From an uncultured Clostridia bacterium (GTDB lineage Bacteria; Bacillota; Clostridia; Oscillospirales; Acutalibacteraceae), in NCBI GenBank assembly GCA_904420155.1, contig CAJFUH010000013.1:1-5822 (forward strand): 5,822 nt of DNA, written 5' to 3'. Under the pieces are notes generated by a model. That model had not been told where the DNA came from. It saw nothing but the letters and a program-made list of their open reading frames with translations, and ran no database searches. The position numbers and the translations under genes were made by a program. The stretch's first letter is position 1; the number at the start of each line of letters is the position of its first letter. Below, piece after piece: positions 1-5,667 of this stretch.

Positions 1-200
1 GCCTGTGGAAATCTTGAGGATTTCGCCCATTGCGATGGTGAGGAAGGGCTCCGCCCCTCCACCCCGCCGCCTTTTGAAAAAGGCGGGCGAAAACTTTTAC
101 GTTCAAACGCGGGCAACCTAGGCTCTTTTTAGAGAAAGCCTTGTGCGCGATGTACCCGCCGTAGGCGCGCGGCGTGCCCCACCGCAGGTGGTGGGCTATT
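1..200. repeat. Hairpin-rich GC-rich intergenic block, probable dispersed palindromic repeat
   Basis: No convincing gene lies here. The block is a run of separate inverted repeats. They are GAAATC/GATTTC (8-24), CCAT/ATGG around TGCG (27-38), GGAAGGGC/GCCCCTCC with one mismatch (42-60) and CCGCCTTTT/AAAAGGCGG (67-86, perfect 9-base arms). Next come an imperfect GGCT/AGCC stem (121-140), GCGCG/CGCGC with an inner TAC/GTA (145-170), and GCCCCACC/GGTG-GGGC with a 2-base bulge (176-196). It is much richer in GC than the AT-rich stretch that follows. Similar 'GGGGCGGAGCCC...CGCCTTTTTCAAAAGGCGG' palindromes are, from memory, common between genes in Oscillospirales genomes, so a dispersed repeat is my inference. 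The left edge may belong to a longer element or to the tail of an upstream gene that cannot be judged from 132 open bases. Confidence 0.45.
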
Positions 201-205
201 GTTCT

Positions 206-233
206 TTTATAACAGGTTTTCTACAAGCTGCAA
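206..233 (-). promoter_or_regulatory. Weak candidate leftward promoter (extended -10)
   Basis: On the - strand there is TGT followed by TATAAA (-10 at 211-206), an extended -10 arrangement, with TTGCAG (233-228) 16 bases upstream as a poor -35. It would start transcription near 199 and read leftward into the hairpin block. No recognisable gene follows inside the window, so this may be chance in AT-rich DNA. Confidence 0.2.
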
Positions 234-309
234 TACAAAAAGTAGTGGCATATTTTAGAAATGGGATCATCATGGATAGAGGGGGTTACAAGAAACGCGC
301 TTACTATCA

Positions 310-338
310 GTGCAAAAAAGCAGGAAATATGGTATAAT
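310..338 (+). promoter_or_regulatory. recQ promoter, extended -10 type
   Basis: A perfect TATAAT lies at 333-338, preceded by TGG (330-332), which makes the extended -10 form TGnTATAAT. The -35 position 17 bases upstream (310-315, GTGCAA) matches TTGACA at only three of six positions, as is usual when an extended -10 is present. Transcription would start near 345, giving a leader of about 27 bases that carries the recQ ribosome binding site. No operator-like dyad overlaps it. Confidence 0.7.
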
Positions 339-371
339 ATATCTGCTGATACTTAAGAAAAGGAGGGCGCT

Positions 372-2219
372 ATGATTCCGCAACCGTTAGCTATCCTGGA
401 GCGTTATTACGGATATTCCCAATTTCGGCAGGGACAAAAAGAAGTCATCGAGAGTATCCTCAGCGGCAGGGACGCCTTGGCTATTATGCCCACAGGATCC
501 GGGAAATCTATCTGTTACCAGGTGCCCGCAATTGCGATGGAAGGGATTACACTGGTGATCTCCCCTCTGATTTCCCTCATGAAAGATCAGGTGACCTTCC
601 TCAATCAGGCGGGGGTTCGGGCGGCTTATTTTAATAGTTCCCTCACGCCGAGGCAAATGTCCGCCGCCATGTATAACGCGAAACAAGGGATATATAAAAT
701 GATTTATGTGGCTCCGGAACGGCTGTTTACGGAGGTATTTCTGGATTTTGCCCGGCACACGCCCATTTCACTTTTGGCGGTGGACGAAGCGCACTGCATT
801 TCCCAATGGGGACATGATTTCCGTCCCAGTTATACCCGTATTTTTGAATTTGTAGAGCAGCTTCCCAAGCGTCCGGTGGTGGCGGCTTTTACCGCAACGG
901 CAACCAGGCAGGTGGAACAGGATATCCTGACCCAATTGCAATTGCGGGATCCCTATCGTATGACAACGGGGTTTGACCGGAAGAACCTTTATTTCGCGGT
1001 GGAACGGCCATACGATAAAACGGATTATATCCTGCAATATGTGCGGCGGTACCCGGAGAAATCGGGGATCGTTTACTGTAATACGCGCAAAAGCGTGGAT
1101 GAATTATGCGAGGAGCTCAATTCCCATGGAGTCTCCGCTTTGCGCTATCATGCGGGTCTCTCGGATCAGGAAAGATTGGAAAATCAGGAAGCGTTCCTGT
1201 TTGACCAAAACAGGGTGATGGTGGCCACCAACGCCTTTGGGATGGGAATTGATAAATCCAATGTTTCTTTTGTGATCCATTACCACATGCCCATGAATTT
1301 GGAGCAGTATTACCAGGAAGCCGGACGCGCCGGGCGGGATGGATCGCCTGCAGACTGTATCCTGCTGTATTCCGGTGCGGACGTCCGTTTGTGCCGTTTC
1401 CTGATTGACCGGGGGCTGGAGGACAGCGAAAACTTAGAGGACGGCCAAAGGGAAGCGTTGCGGCAAAGGGAATACGAAAAGCTGAAACAGATGACCTTTT
1501 ACGCCACCCTTGACACCTGCTTGCGCCAATTCCTGCTGCGCTATTTTGGAGAGAAAGCGCCTGGCCGGTGCCAGCATTGCAGCAATTGCCAGGATAACAG
1601 CAGGCTGGTTGACGTGACCCAATCAGCTCAAAGCTTGCTGAGCGTGATAGTGCAGACCGGGCAGAGGTTTGGAGCGGGTATGGTTGTGGACGTGGCTACC
1701 GGGGCCAAGACGGCTCGGATTTCCCAGATGCATTTGGAACGCCTGCCGGGATATGGAAGTTTGGCTGGAATGGAAAAACGGCGGGTACGATCCATCATTG
1801 ATCATCTGGTGAGTAAGGGATATCTCTCCATTTTAGAAGGGGATTATCCTATTTTGAAGCTCACTCCCGCCAGTGGGGAACTGAGAAACGGAGAAGTGTC
1901 CCTACATATGAAAGTATTTGCATCCAAGGGGAAAACGCCACCTCCCTCAAAACAGGAGGTGGAAGTGGATGGCGCCCTGCTGGCGCAGCTCAAACAGCTT
2001 CGAAAACGACAGGCGGACCGGCTGGGCGTTCCTGCCTATGTAGTCTTTACAGACGCCACCTTGCGGGATATGTGCGCCAAAAAACCGACAAGCTTAGAAG
2101 AAATGAGGGAGATTAGCGGCGTGGGTGCGATAAAATTGGAACGCTTTGGGGAGATGTTCCTGACGGAAATCCGAAATTATGCCGGACAGGGGGAAAAAGA
2201 TGGGACAATTAAATTTTAA
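372..2219 (+). CDS. recQ: ATP-dependent DNA helicase RecQ
   Basis: This is a 615-residue superfamily 2 helicase that unwinds DNA 3' to 5' in recombination and fork repair. Motifs appear in the expected order: a Q-motif region (YYGYSQFRQGQ, 12-22), Walker A PTGSGKS (40-46), DEAH (138-141), and the RecQ-specific aromatic loop QWGHDFRPSY (145-154). These are followed by TATAT (174-178), motif IV IVYCNTRKS (233-241), motif V ATNAFGMGIDKSNV (285-298) and motif VI QEAGRAGRDG (315-324). The zinc site is C383 plus C400, C403 and C406. A winged-helix RQC region follows (about 410-520), then a C-terminal HRDC domain (about 535-605), so the full three-part RecQ architecture is present at normal length. 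The ATG is preceded by AGGAGGG (361-367) at 5-base spacing and by the promoter at 310-338. It overlaps the next gene by 20 bases and is probably co-transcribed with it. Confidence 0.97.
   Translation: MIPQPLAILERYYGYSQFRQGQKEVIESILSGRDALAIMPTGSGKSICYQVPAIAMEGITLVISPLISLMKDQVTFLNQAGVRAAYFNSSLTPRQMSAAMYNAKQGIYKMIYVAPERLFTEVFLDFARHTPISLLAVDEAHCISQWGHDFRPSYTRIFEFVEQLPKRPVVAAFTATATRQVEQDILTQLQLRDPYRMTTGFDRKNLYFAVERPYDKTDYILQYVRRYPEKSGIVYCNTRKSVDELCEELNSHGVSALRYHAGLSDQERLENQEAFLFDQNRVMVATNAFGMGIDKSNVSFVIHYHMPMNLEQYYQEAGRAGRDGSPADCILLYSGADVRLCRFLIDRGLEDSENLEDGQREALRQREYEKLKQMTFYATLDTCLRQFLLRYFGEKAPGRCQHCSNCQDNSRLVDVTQSAQSLLSVIVQTGQRFGAGMVVDVATGAKTARISQMHLERLPGYGSLAGMEKRRVRSIIDHLVSKGYLSILEGDYPILKLTPASGELRNGEVSLHMKVFASKGKTPPPSKQEVEVDGALLAQLKQLRKRQADRLGVPAYVVFTDATLRDMCAKKPTSLEEMREISGVGAIKLERFGEMFLTEIRNYAGQGEKDGTIKF
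2188..2193 (+). promoter_or_regulatory. Ribosome binding site that decides the start of the pseudouridine synthase
   Basis: AGGGGG, six bases before the ATG at 2200, favours that codon over the in-frame ATG at 2179, which has no comparable signal. The site lies inside the 3' end of recQ, so translation of the two genes is probably coupled. Confidence 0.75.
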
Positions 2220-3126
2220 AGTTCCCCCGGAATATCATGGCGCCACGGTAAAAGGGTTTCTGCGTGGATATTGCGGAATGTCCGCGCGCTTGCTCATCCG
2301 GTTAAAACGGGAGGAACGGGGGATTCTGGTTAATGGGAAACCGGTATGGGTGGTTCATTGCTTACAGGCGGGGGACCGGGTGGAATTAATATTACCGGAA
2401 GACCGAAATCACACGGAAAGCAGCGGACTGTCTGTTCCAGTGGCGTGGGAAGATAGCCATCTTATTTTTTTTGAAAAACCTCCCGGGATGCCGGTACACC
2501 CTTCTTCGGGACATGCAAATGATACATTGGCCAATATTGCGCGTTCTTATGCGGAACAAAAGGGAGAACACTGGGCGTTTCGCCCTATTAACCGTCTGGA
2601 CCGGGATACCTCCGGTTTGGTAGCGGTGGCGAAAAATGCCTACTGCGCTTCTCAATTAGCGGGAGATCACCTGCAAAAGGAATATTTTGCCGTTTGTCAG
2701 GGTATATTAACTGGCAGTGGAACCATAGACGCCCCTATTCGGGTCAAGAAAGGCCATACGATTCAAAGGGAGGTGGGAGAAGGGGGAGTAAAAGCGGTCA
2801 CCCACTGGCAGGCGTTAGGATGCGGACATGGGCATACGTTGCTCCGGATCCACTTGGAAACGGGGCGTACCCATCAGATACGCGTTCATTTTTCCCATCT
2901 GGGTATGCCGTTGGCAGGGGATGATATGTATGGCGGCAGCCGAAAATGGATTTCCCGGCAGGCGCTCCATTGCGGATGGATCCAGGGGATGCATCCCGTC
3001 ACCCGGGAACCTTTTTACGTAGCACAAAAATTCCCTCAAGATTTCCAAACCTTATGTAGACAGATTGAGACGGTTGTGCGAGAAGAGGACAAGCCGTTTC
3101 TTAGCCGCTTCTGGGATATGATTTGA
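2200..3126 (+). CDS. RluA-family RNA pseudouridine synthase (RluD-like, with S4 domain)
   Basis: This 308-residue protein is expected to isomerise specific uridines of rRNA (or tRNA) to pseudouridine; the target position cannot be read from sequence. An N-terminal S4 RNA-binding domain spans about 14-68 (SARLLIRLKREERGILVNGKPV, then a LQAGDRVEL turn). The catalytic domain begins with FEKPPGMPVHPS (91-102). The catalytic aspartate is D134 in NRLDRDTSG (131-139), where N131 replaces the more usual histidine of HRLD. The family's C-terminal motif LETGRTHQIRVHF...LAGDDMYGG (219-246) is intact. The length is normal for RluA/RluD proteins with an S4 domain. I start it at 2200 because of AGGGGG at 2188-2193; starting at 2179 would add seven residues. 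It overlaps recQ by 20 bases. RluD, or another Firmicutes paralogue such as the YlyB, YjbO or YhcT type, are all possible, so no symbol is given. Confidence 0.93.
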   Translation: MGQLNFKVPPEYHGATVKGFLRGYCGMSARLLIRLKREERGILVNGKPVWVVHCLQAGDRVELILPEDRNHTESSGLSVPVAWEDSHLIFFEKPPGMPVHPSSGHANDTLANIARSYAEQKGEHWAFRPINRLDRDTSGLVAVAKNAYCASQLAGDHLQKEYFAVCQGILTGSGTIDAPIRVKKGHTIQREVGEGGVKAVTHWQALGCGHGHTLLRIHLETGRTHQIRVHFSHLGMPLAGDDMYGGSRKWISRQALHCGWIQGMHPVTREPFYVAQKFPQDFQTLCRQIETVVREEDKPFLSRFWDMI

Positions 3127-3146
3127 ATGAAAAAAATCAAAACTTT

Positions 3147-3166
3147 TTCGACTGTATTCGACTATA
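3147..3166 (-). promoter_or_regulatory. Tandem Spo0A-box-like direct repeat (candidate)
   Basis: Two adjacent 10-base copies, TTCGACTGTA and TTCGACTATA, differ at one base. Read on the - strand they are AGTCGAA, three bases, AGTCGAA. The Spo0A box consensus is TGNCGAA, so each copy matches at six of seven positions and misses the leading T. The 10-base centre spacing equals that of the tandem boxes at the abrB promoter of Bacillus subtilis (recalled, not checked). The site lies about 120 bases upstream of the main promoter of the gap, so its target is unclear. Confidence 0.25.
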
Positions 3167-3191
3167 TGCGTTGACCTTCTGCCAATTATTC

Positions 3192-3231
3192 TAAAAAGGA
3201 CAATAAGAGAATTTTATCGGTCGCCTTTTTA
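3192..3231 (+). terminator. Candidate terminator of the recQ-pseudouridine synthase unit
   Basis: TAAAAAGG (3192-3199) can pair with CCTTTTTA (3224-3231). An alternative fold with a two-base bulge extends the stem through GAC (3199-3201) and GTC (3220-3222). The U-run is part of the stem, the same design as the clearer terminator after murA. It lies 65 bases past the upstream stop codon. The stem is AT-rich and imperfect, hence only moderate belief. Confidence 0.4.
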
Positions 3232-3237
3232 TAGCAG

Positions 3238-3254
3238 TGTAAAAAAATTGGAAA
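3238..3254 (+). promoter_or_regulatory. WalR-box-like direct repeat (candidate)
   Basis: TGTAAA, five bases, TGGAAA fits the WalR (YycF) consensus TGTWAH-N5-TGTWAH with one mismatch in the second half. It is centred about 75 bases upstream of the predicted transcription start near 3321, a plausible activator position. A small dyad GGAAA/TTTCC (3250-3260) overlaps it. A one-mismatch hit in AT-rich DNA can easily be chance, and no walRK genes are in view. Confidence 0.2.
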
Positions 3255-3285
3255 GTTTCCCGTAGAATTTCTGACAGTTCTATCC

Positions 3286-3314
3286 TTGACTTTTTATGTA
3301 TTCTATATTATTAT
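3286..3314 (+). promoter_or_regulatory. Sigma-A promoter upstream of murA (P1)
   Basis: TTGACT (3286-3291, five of six matches to TTGACA) and TATTAT (3309-3314, five of six to TATAAT) are separated by the ideal 17 bases. Transcription would begin near 3321. It is the best promoter in the gap and the likely driver of murA, but a terminator-like hairpin at 3370-3420 lies between it and the gene. Confidence 0.7.
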
Positions 3315-3351
3315 CTAGCAAGGTAATTAGGATTTTTCCTGACATTTTGTT

Positions 3352-3357
3352 TATAAT
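3352..3357 (+). promoter_or_regulatory. Isolated -10 element (possible second promoter P2)
   Basis: A perfect TATAAT, with TG two bases upstream, so one base off the extended -10 spacing. No acceptable -35 is found at 16 to 19 bases. A start near 3364 would fall just before the terminator stem and yield an RNA of about 55 bases. Confidence 0.3.
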
Positions 3358-3369
3358 AGTAATTGAGTG

Positions 3370-3420
3370 AGAGCCGGCTTTGTAAGAAACAAAAAGAGAA
3401 AAGACCGGTTTTTCTTTATT
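3370..3420 (+). terminator. Intrinsic terminator or attenuator upstream of murA
   Basis: AGAGCCGGCTTT (3370-3381) pairs with AAAGACCGGTTTT (3400-3412), with one bulged A (3404) and two G-U pairs. The loop is 18 bases and rich in A. The T-rich run TTTTTCTTTATTT follows the CCGG core. On the - strand no U-tract follows, so it acts on rightward transcription. It lies downstream of promoter P1 and 78 bases before the murA start, so it either ends a short RNA or limits entry into murA. Confidence 0.65.
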
Positions 3421-3483
3421 TCATCATGTATAAAACGAAAGAATCGTAAAAATATAGAAGCATTTGAGGAGAATTTTATATTT

Positions 3484-3488
3484 AGGAG
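3484..3488 (+). promoter_or_regulatory. murA ribosome binding site deciding a TTG start
   Basis: AGGAG ends nine bases before the TTG at 3498. An in-frame TAG at 3483-3485 and the absence of any other start codon after it fix the TTG as the only start that keeps the conserved N-terminus. A second GAGGAG lies at 3466-3471, too far upstream to serve the same start. Confidence 0.8.
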
Positions 3489-3497
3489 TGTGCCGCG

Positions 3498-4784
3498 TTG
3501 GATAAGTTTATCATAACGGGTGGAAATAAATTGTACGGCGATGTGAATATCAGCGGAGCCAAAAATGCCGCGGTCGCCATTATCCCTGCTGTCATTTTGG
3601 CCGACGATGTGTGTCGGATTGAAAATATTCCCAACATTAAAGACGTTTCCATCATTGCCCGTATTTTGCAGCAGATGGGCGCCATTGTAAAAATGGTCAA
3701 TCGTACTACCTTAGAAATTGATCCCCGCCATATTGTATCGCCTGTGGCGTCTTACGAGCTGGTGCATCAGATGAGAGCTTCTTATTATTTGCTGGGGGCT
3801 CTGCTGGGGCGTTTTTCCCGTGCAGTGGTAGCCATGCCGGGAGGATGTGATTTCGGCGTGCGTCCTATTGACCAGCATCTCAAAGGGTTCGCAGCGCTGG
3901 GAGCGGATTATAATTTAGAAGGCGGCGTGGTCAACGTACACGCCGATAACCTGGTGGGAAACAACATCTATTTGGATGTTGTTTCCGTAGGCGCTACCGT
4001 AAATATTATGTTGGCAGCCGTCAAAGCCAAAGGCTTGACGGTTATTGAGAATGCCGCCAAAGAGCCCCATATTGTGGATTTAGCCAACTTCCTGAATTCC
4101 ATGGGCGCCGATGTGCGCGGAGCGGGTACGGATGTCATTAAAATCCGCGGGGTGTCCCATTTATCCGGGGCCTGTTATTCTATCATTCCCGACCAGATTG
4201 AGGCGGGGACATATATGGTAGCCGCGGCCGCCACCGGCGGGGATGTGACCGTACGCAATGTTATCCCCAAGCATTTGGAGTCCATTACTGCCAAATTAGA
4301 AGAAATGGGCGTGAAAGTGGAAGAATACGATGAAGCGGTCCGCATTGTGCGGGACGGCCCGCTCAATAAATGCAATATCAAAACGATGCCGCATCCCGGA
4401 TTCCCCACCGATATGCAGCCTCAATTTGCAGTTTTGCTTTCTTTGGCAAGAGGAACAAGTATTATTAATGAGAGCGTATGGGATTACCGTTACCGGTATG
4501 TAGAAGAGTTGCGCCGCCTGGGCGCTCAGATATCGGTGGATGGAAAGATCGCCGTGATTGAAGGGGTAAAAGAACTGGTGGGCGCTCCTGTAAAAGCCAC
4601 CGATCTGCGCGCAGGCGCGGCTATGGTCATCGCCGGGTTAGCGGCCCGGGGAGTAACCCAGGTGGAAGAAATTGAGCACATTGAACGCGGCTATGAAAAT
4701 ATTGTCGAGAAATTCCAGGCGTTAGGGGCGGATATCAAACGCGTCAGCGTAGCGGAAAAAATTTCTGCTAAGGCCGCTCTGTAA
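3498..4784 (+). CDS. murA: UDP-N-acetylglucosamine 1-carboxyvinyltransferase MurA
   Basis: MurA transfers enolpyruvate from phosphoenolpyruvate to UDP-N-acetylglucosamine in the cytoplasm, the first committed step of peptidoglycan synthesis. The 428-residue length is normal for this two-domain inside-out alpha/beta barrel. K22 and N23 lie in SGAKNAA (19-25). The loop MPGGCDFGVRP (113-123) carries the reactive cysteine C117, equivalent to E. coli Cys115, so a fosfomycin-susceptible form is expected; resistant MurAs often carry Asp there. R122 follows in the same loop. GFPTDMQPQF (301-310) holds the catalytic base D305, and HIERGYENI (394-402) holds R397. It starts at TTG, supported by AGGAG at 3484-3488 and by the typical MDKFIITGGNKL opening. 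Firmicutes often have two MurA paralogues, and I cannot tell which this is. Promoter P1 and the attenuator-like hairpin precede it and a strong terminator follows. Confidence 0.97.
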   Translation: MDKFIITGGNKLYGDVNISGAKNAAVAIIPAVILADDVCRIENIPNIKDVSIIARILQQMGAIVKMVNRTTLEIDPRHIVSPVASYELVHQMRASYYLLGALLGRFSRAVVAMPGGCDFGVRPIDQHLKGFAALGADYNLEGGVVNVHADNLVGNNIYLDVVSVGATVNIMLAAVKAKGLTVIENAAKEPHIVDLANFLNSMGADVRGAGTDVIKIRGVSHLSGACYSIIPDQIEAGTYMVAAAATGGDVTVRNVIPKHLESITAKLEEMGVKVEEYDEAVRIVRDGPLNKCNIKTMPHPGFPTDMQPQFAVLLSLARGTSIINESVWDYRYRYVEELRRLGAQISVDGKIAVIEGVKELVGAPVKATDLRAGAAMVIAGLAARGVTQVEEIEHIERGYENIVEKFQALGADIKRVSVAEKISAKAAL

Positions 4785-4797
4785 CGGATTAGAATAG

Positions 4798-4844
4798 AAA
4801 AAGGACTGTTACAGGAGTTTTTTCCGTTGGGACAGTTCTTTTTT
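4798..4844 (+). terminator. Intrinsic terminator after murA
   Basis: AAAAAGGACTGT (4798-4809) pairs with ACAGTTCTTTTT (4832-4843), a 12-base-pair stem with a single G-U pair, a 22-base loop and a final U-run. It begins 14 bases after the murA stop and ends nine bases before the GAGG ribosome binding site of walJ, with no room for a promoter between. The A-tract on the other side makes it potentially bidirectional. Confidence 0.85.
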
Positions 4845-4863
4845 GCAGAAAAGAGGTTGAAAA

Positions 4864-5658
4864 ATGGCGAAATTGTGCCCGCTGTTCAGTGGAAGCAGTG
4901 GGAATAGTTACTACATCGAGGCTTCCGGCAGCGGGATCCTGGTGGATGTGGGGCGAAGCGCGAAACAAATAGAAAATGCGATGCGCGCAAACGAGCTGGA
5001 TATCAAACGGGTACAGGCCATTTTTATAACCCATGAACATAGCGACCACATCCAGGGCGTGCGGGTATTGGCTTCCCGCTACCATATTCCGGTGTATTCT
5101 TCCCAGGGGACGTTAGAAGGAATGGAAGAAGCCGGGGCGCTCAGTGAAAAATTTTCTGCGGATGTCATCGGTTGGGAAGGGATGGAGATCGCAGGTATGC
5201 GGGTAGTGCCTTTCCGGACCCCTCATGACAGCCGGGAGAGCGTGGGTTTTTGTATACATACTTCCGACGGCCGTAAAATTGCCATAGCCACTGATTTGGG
5301 CTATTTTTCCGAGACGGTCTTTGAAGCGGTATGCGGCTGTGACGTGGCGGTGATTGAATCCAATCACGATGTCCGAATGCTGCAAAACGGGTTTTATCCC
5401 TATTATCTCAAGCGCCGTATTTTGTCCAAACGGGGCCATTTATCCAATGAGGCGTGTGCTGGCGAGCTGCCCGCTTTTGCACAAAGCGGTACCACAAGGT
5501 TTGTGCTGGCTCATTTGAGCCAGGAAAATAATATTCCGGAATTGGCATATCAGACTGCGCTCTGTTCCTTACAGTCCTGCGGTATGAAACAGGGACTGGA
5601 TTTTGAATTGATGGTGGCTCCCCGAGAAAATGTTGGGGGACATACCATCCTGTTTTGA
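4864..5658 (+). CDS. walJ: MBL-fold metallohydrolase WalJ (YycJ), probable exonuclease
   Basis: This 264-residue protein belongs to the YycJ/WalJ branch of the metallo-beta-lactamase fold. It opens with the family's CPLFSGSSGNSYYIE (5-19). The metal site is HEHSDH (H57, H59, D61, H62), followed by H121 in TPHDS, D144 in ATDLG, H168 in ESNHD and H217 in LAHLS; GHLSNE (191-196) is also typical. All expected ligands are present, so it should be active. In Bacillus the family is described as an exonuclease linked to mismatch repair, and loss of yycJ has been tied to a mutator phenotype. It is cytoplasmic, with no signal peptide. The ATG has GAGG (4853-4856) at 7-base spacing; an in-frame TTG at 4858 is too close to that site. 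It lies directly after the murA terminator without its own visible promoter and nine bases before rlmH. Here it is not beside walRK/walHI. Confidence 0.93.
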   Translation: MAKLCPLFSGSSGNSYYIEASGSGILVDVGRSAKQIENAMRANELDIKRVQAIFITHEHSDHIQGVRVLASRYHIPVYSSQGTLEGMEEAGALSEKFSADVIGWEGMEIAGMRVVPFRTPHDSRESVGFCIHTSDGRKIAIATDLGYFSETVFEAVCGCDVAVIESNHDVRMLQNGFYPYYLKRRILSKRGHLSNEACAGELPAFAQSGTTRFVLAHLSQENNIPELAYQTALCSLQSCGMKQGLDFELMVAPRENVGGHTILF

Positions 5659-5667
5659 GGAACGTTT

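Larger units (their letters stand above)
3321..3420 (+). ncRNA. Predicted terminated leader RNA upstream of murA
   Basis: A transcript from P1 would run about 100 bases and end at the hairpin and U-tract of 3370-3420. Its 5' part can form a small TTAGGA/TCCTGA hairpin (3327-3342). It has no start codon with a ribosome binding site. I see no T-box, known riboswitch core or obvious anti-terminator. It may be an attenuated leader of murA, a small RNA, or simply a leaky terminator. The existence of the RNA is inferred only from the order of promoter and terminator. Confidence 0.3.

Noticed and set aside
1..30. Leftward frame starting ATG at 30 (MGEILKISTG) running off the window edge
   Set aside because: Only ten codons are visible, there is no ribosome binding site at a usable distance, and it lies within the palindromic block; it cannot be supported.
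143..337. 64-codon open frame upstream of recQ
   Set aside because: It runs through the hairpin-rich block and the recQ promoter, has no ribosome binding site and a composition unlike the neighbouring proteins. Short internal ATG frames (261-356, 272-337) also lack a good ribosome binding site.
3127..3174. 15-codon frame (MKKIKTFSTVFDYMR) starting right after the pseudouridine synthase stop
   Set aside because: No adequate ribosome binding site and no sign of conservation; its codons also cover the TTCGACT repeat. Probably chance.
3271..3300. CTGACA (3271) and TTGACC (3171) as additional -35 elements
   Set aside because: No acceptable -10 lies at 16 to 18 bases from either hexamer.
3367..3516. 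49-codon GTG frame across the terminator and into murA
   Set aside because: It has no ribosome binding site, runs through the terminator hairpin and overlaps the murA start; the product looks like translated AT-rich spacer.
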